Assembly: GCA_001818705.1 (NCBI GenBank)
Contig: MHJM01000018.1
Location: 1-6,411 of the forward strand
From: Candidatus Harrisonbacteria bacterium RIFCSPLOWO2_02_FULL_45_10c
GTDB taxonomy: Bacteria > Patescibacteriota > Minisyncoccia > UBA6257 > 02-FULL-45-10c
Length of the DNA: 6,411 nt
Direction: 5' to 3'
In this document: positions 5,651-6,411 of the stretch, in pieces
Position numbering within the stretch: position 1 is the stretch's first letter
How the letters are laid out: each line of letters starts with the position of its first letter
Made by a program: the position numbers and the translations under genes
Notes under the pieces: generated by a model
Database searches by the model: none
What the model saw: only the letters and a program-made list of their open reading frames with translations
Told to the model about the DNA's origin: nothing

Positions 5651-5663
5651 AAAGTTATTAATT

Positions 5664-6401
5664 ATGAATATAACAGGAAATAAAACACAGCCAACTTGGG
5701 CTGAGGCAATTGAATCTGTAATGAAATCGCATGGCTATTTTGCGACTCTTAAACAACTTCATGATGAAGCGCCTAAACTTAAAGAGCATTCAGGGAAAAC
5801 TCCCGATATGACTATTAATTATACAGTGCAAGTTAATAACCGATTTAAAAAGATTATGCCTGGTTTATGGGCATTATCTGAATATCTGGACAAACTTCCT
5901 GATCATCTTAATCCGAAGATTCAGAAAAGCGACCAAGAAAAAATTGTAATCGGTCATGCCTTAATGCAAGGATACTTAATAGAAATCGGCAATATGAGGG
6001 GATATTCAACATTTACTCCAGACAAAAATGGACTATTTCTAAATAAAAGATTAATGGATATTACTTCGATTCAAGATTGTCCGACCTTCACTTATGATAA
6101 GGTGTTGCAACGCGTGAAATATATTGATGTAATTTGGTTTAATGAGAGAGGGTACCCAGCAAATGTGATTGAGGTTGAACATTCTACAGATTTCCGTAAC
6201 TCTTTTTTGAAGTTTTTGGAGTTGCAGGATTTTACTACAAAAATGACCATCGTTGCTTCACTGGAAAGATATGAACAATTTGAAAGAGAAATTAAACGAA
6301 CTACCTTTGGAACGATTAGCGAAAGAGTCAACTTCGTCAGCTACGATGATGTGGAAAAAAACTATACGGCTTCAACCGCACTTGCCTCATCTAAGCTGTA
6401 A
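5664..6401 (+). CDS. HTH plus PD-(D/E)XK-like nuclease, restriction-endonuclease-like protein
   Basis: 245-residue protein. Residues about 11-74 (TWAEAIESVM, GKTPDMTINY, PGLWALSEY) resemble the HARE-HTH type of winged helix found on restriction enzymes and chromatin proteins. The second half begins with a helix, QEKIVIGHALMQGYLIEIGN, followed by GYSTFTPD, as in restriction-like folds, then YIDVIWFN (D155) and NVIEVEHST (E170, E172). That gives a D...ExE pattern instead of the commoner ExK, known in some restriction endonuclease families. A cytoplasmic DNA-binding nuclease is the best reading; a catalytically dead regulator is possible. The start at 5664 is chosen over the in-frame ATG at 5613 because the predicted promoter (5621-5650) lies between them. 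No methyltransferase partner is visible, though an ATG follows the stop after four bases, at 6406, and could begin a downstream gene. It is divergent from the broken DUF2779 gene, and visibly more AT-rich than rarA. Confidence 0.7.
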   Translation: MNITGNKTQPTWAEAIESVMKSHGYFATLKQLHDEAPKLKEHSGKTPDMTINYTVQVNNRFKKIMPGLWALSEYLDKLPDHLNPKIQKSDQEKIVIGHALMQGYLIEIGNMRGYSTFTPDKNGLFLNKRLMDITSIQDCPTFTYDKVLQRVKYIDVIWFNERGYPANVIEVEHSTDFRNSFLKFLELQDFTTKMTIVASLERYEQFEREIKRTTFGTISERVNFVSYDDVEKNYTASTALASSKL

Positions 6402-6411
6402 AATAATGAAC

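Noticed and set aside
5613..5663. N-terminal extension of the HTH-nuclease from the ATG at 5613
   Set aside because: The predicted -35 and -10 boxes lie inside this stretch, so the ATG would be upstream of the transcript; the extension also lacks family-like sequence.

Overview
The window reads as bacterial chromosome, most likely from an uncultivated Patescibacteria/CPR-type lineage. This is inference from small compact genes, a short ArsR regulator beside rarA, a DUF2779 nuclease, starts without Shine-Dalgarno sequences and near-leaderless promoters; no rRNA or other phylogenetic marker is present. The standard code appears to apply: stops are TAA, TAG and one TGA (rarA). The single in-frame TGA inside conserved sequence, in dnaJ, is discussed below.

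Left part (1-3332), all genes on the minus strand. In transcription order: an 86-residue ArsR-type winged-helix regulator with a leaderless-looking promoter overlapped by a perfect palindrome; rarA, 42 nt further on; a 125-nt gap with a canonical CIRCE operator (HrcA site) inside a longer 17-bp-arm palindrome; an unrecognised polytopic membrane protein; and, 3 nt after it, dnaJ, which runs off the left edge. CIRCE marks the membrane protein plus dnaJ as a heat-shock operon. The dnaJ frame is cut by TGA exactly where the first zinc-binding cysteine should be, while the rest of the zinc-finger region stays intact in the same frame.

Right part (3333-6411), visibly more AT-rich and nuclease-dominated. 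It holds a DEDDh exonuclease with an ExoX-like C-terminal domain behind a good promoter and an operator-like palindrome; a Cas4-like/DUF2779 double-nuclease gene broken by an out-of-frame internal deletion, with its C-terminus still readable in another frame; and, divergently on the plus strand, an HTH plus PD-(D/E)XK-like protein resembling a restriction endonuclease. Stretch 3333-3472 has no gene and no structure I would call.

Three intergenic sites share the palindromic core ATTCG-N2-CGAAT. The one at the arsR promoter suggests autoregulation, and the others may be further targets or members of a dispersed repeat. I see no tRNA, rRNA, CRISPR array, insertion sequence or convincing intrinsic terminator. 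The strongest leads are the dnaJ TGA, the CIRCE-controlled membrane protein, the broken DUF2779 gene and the shared palindrome.
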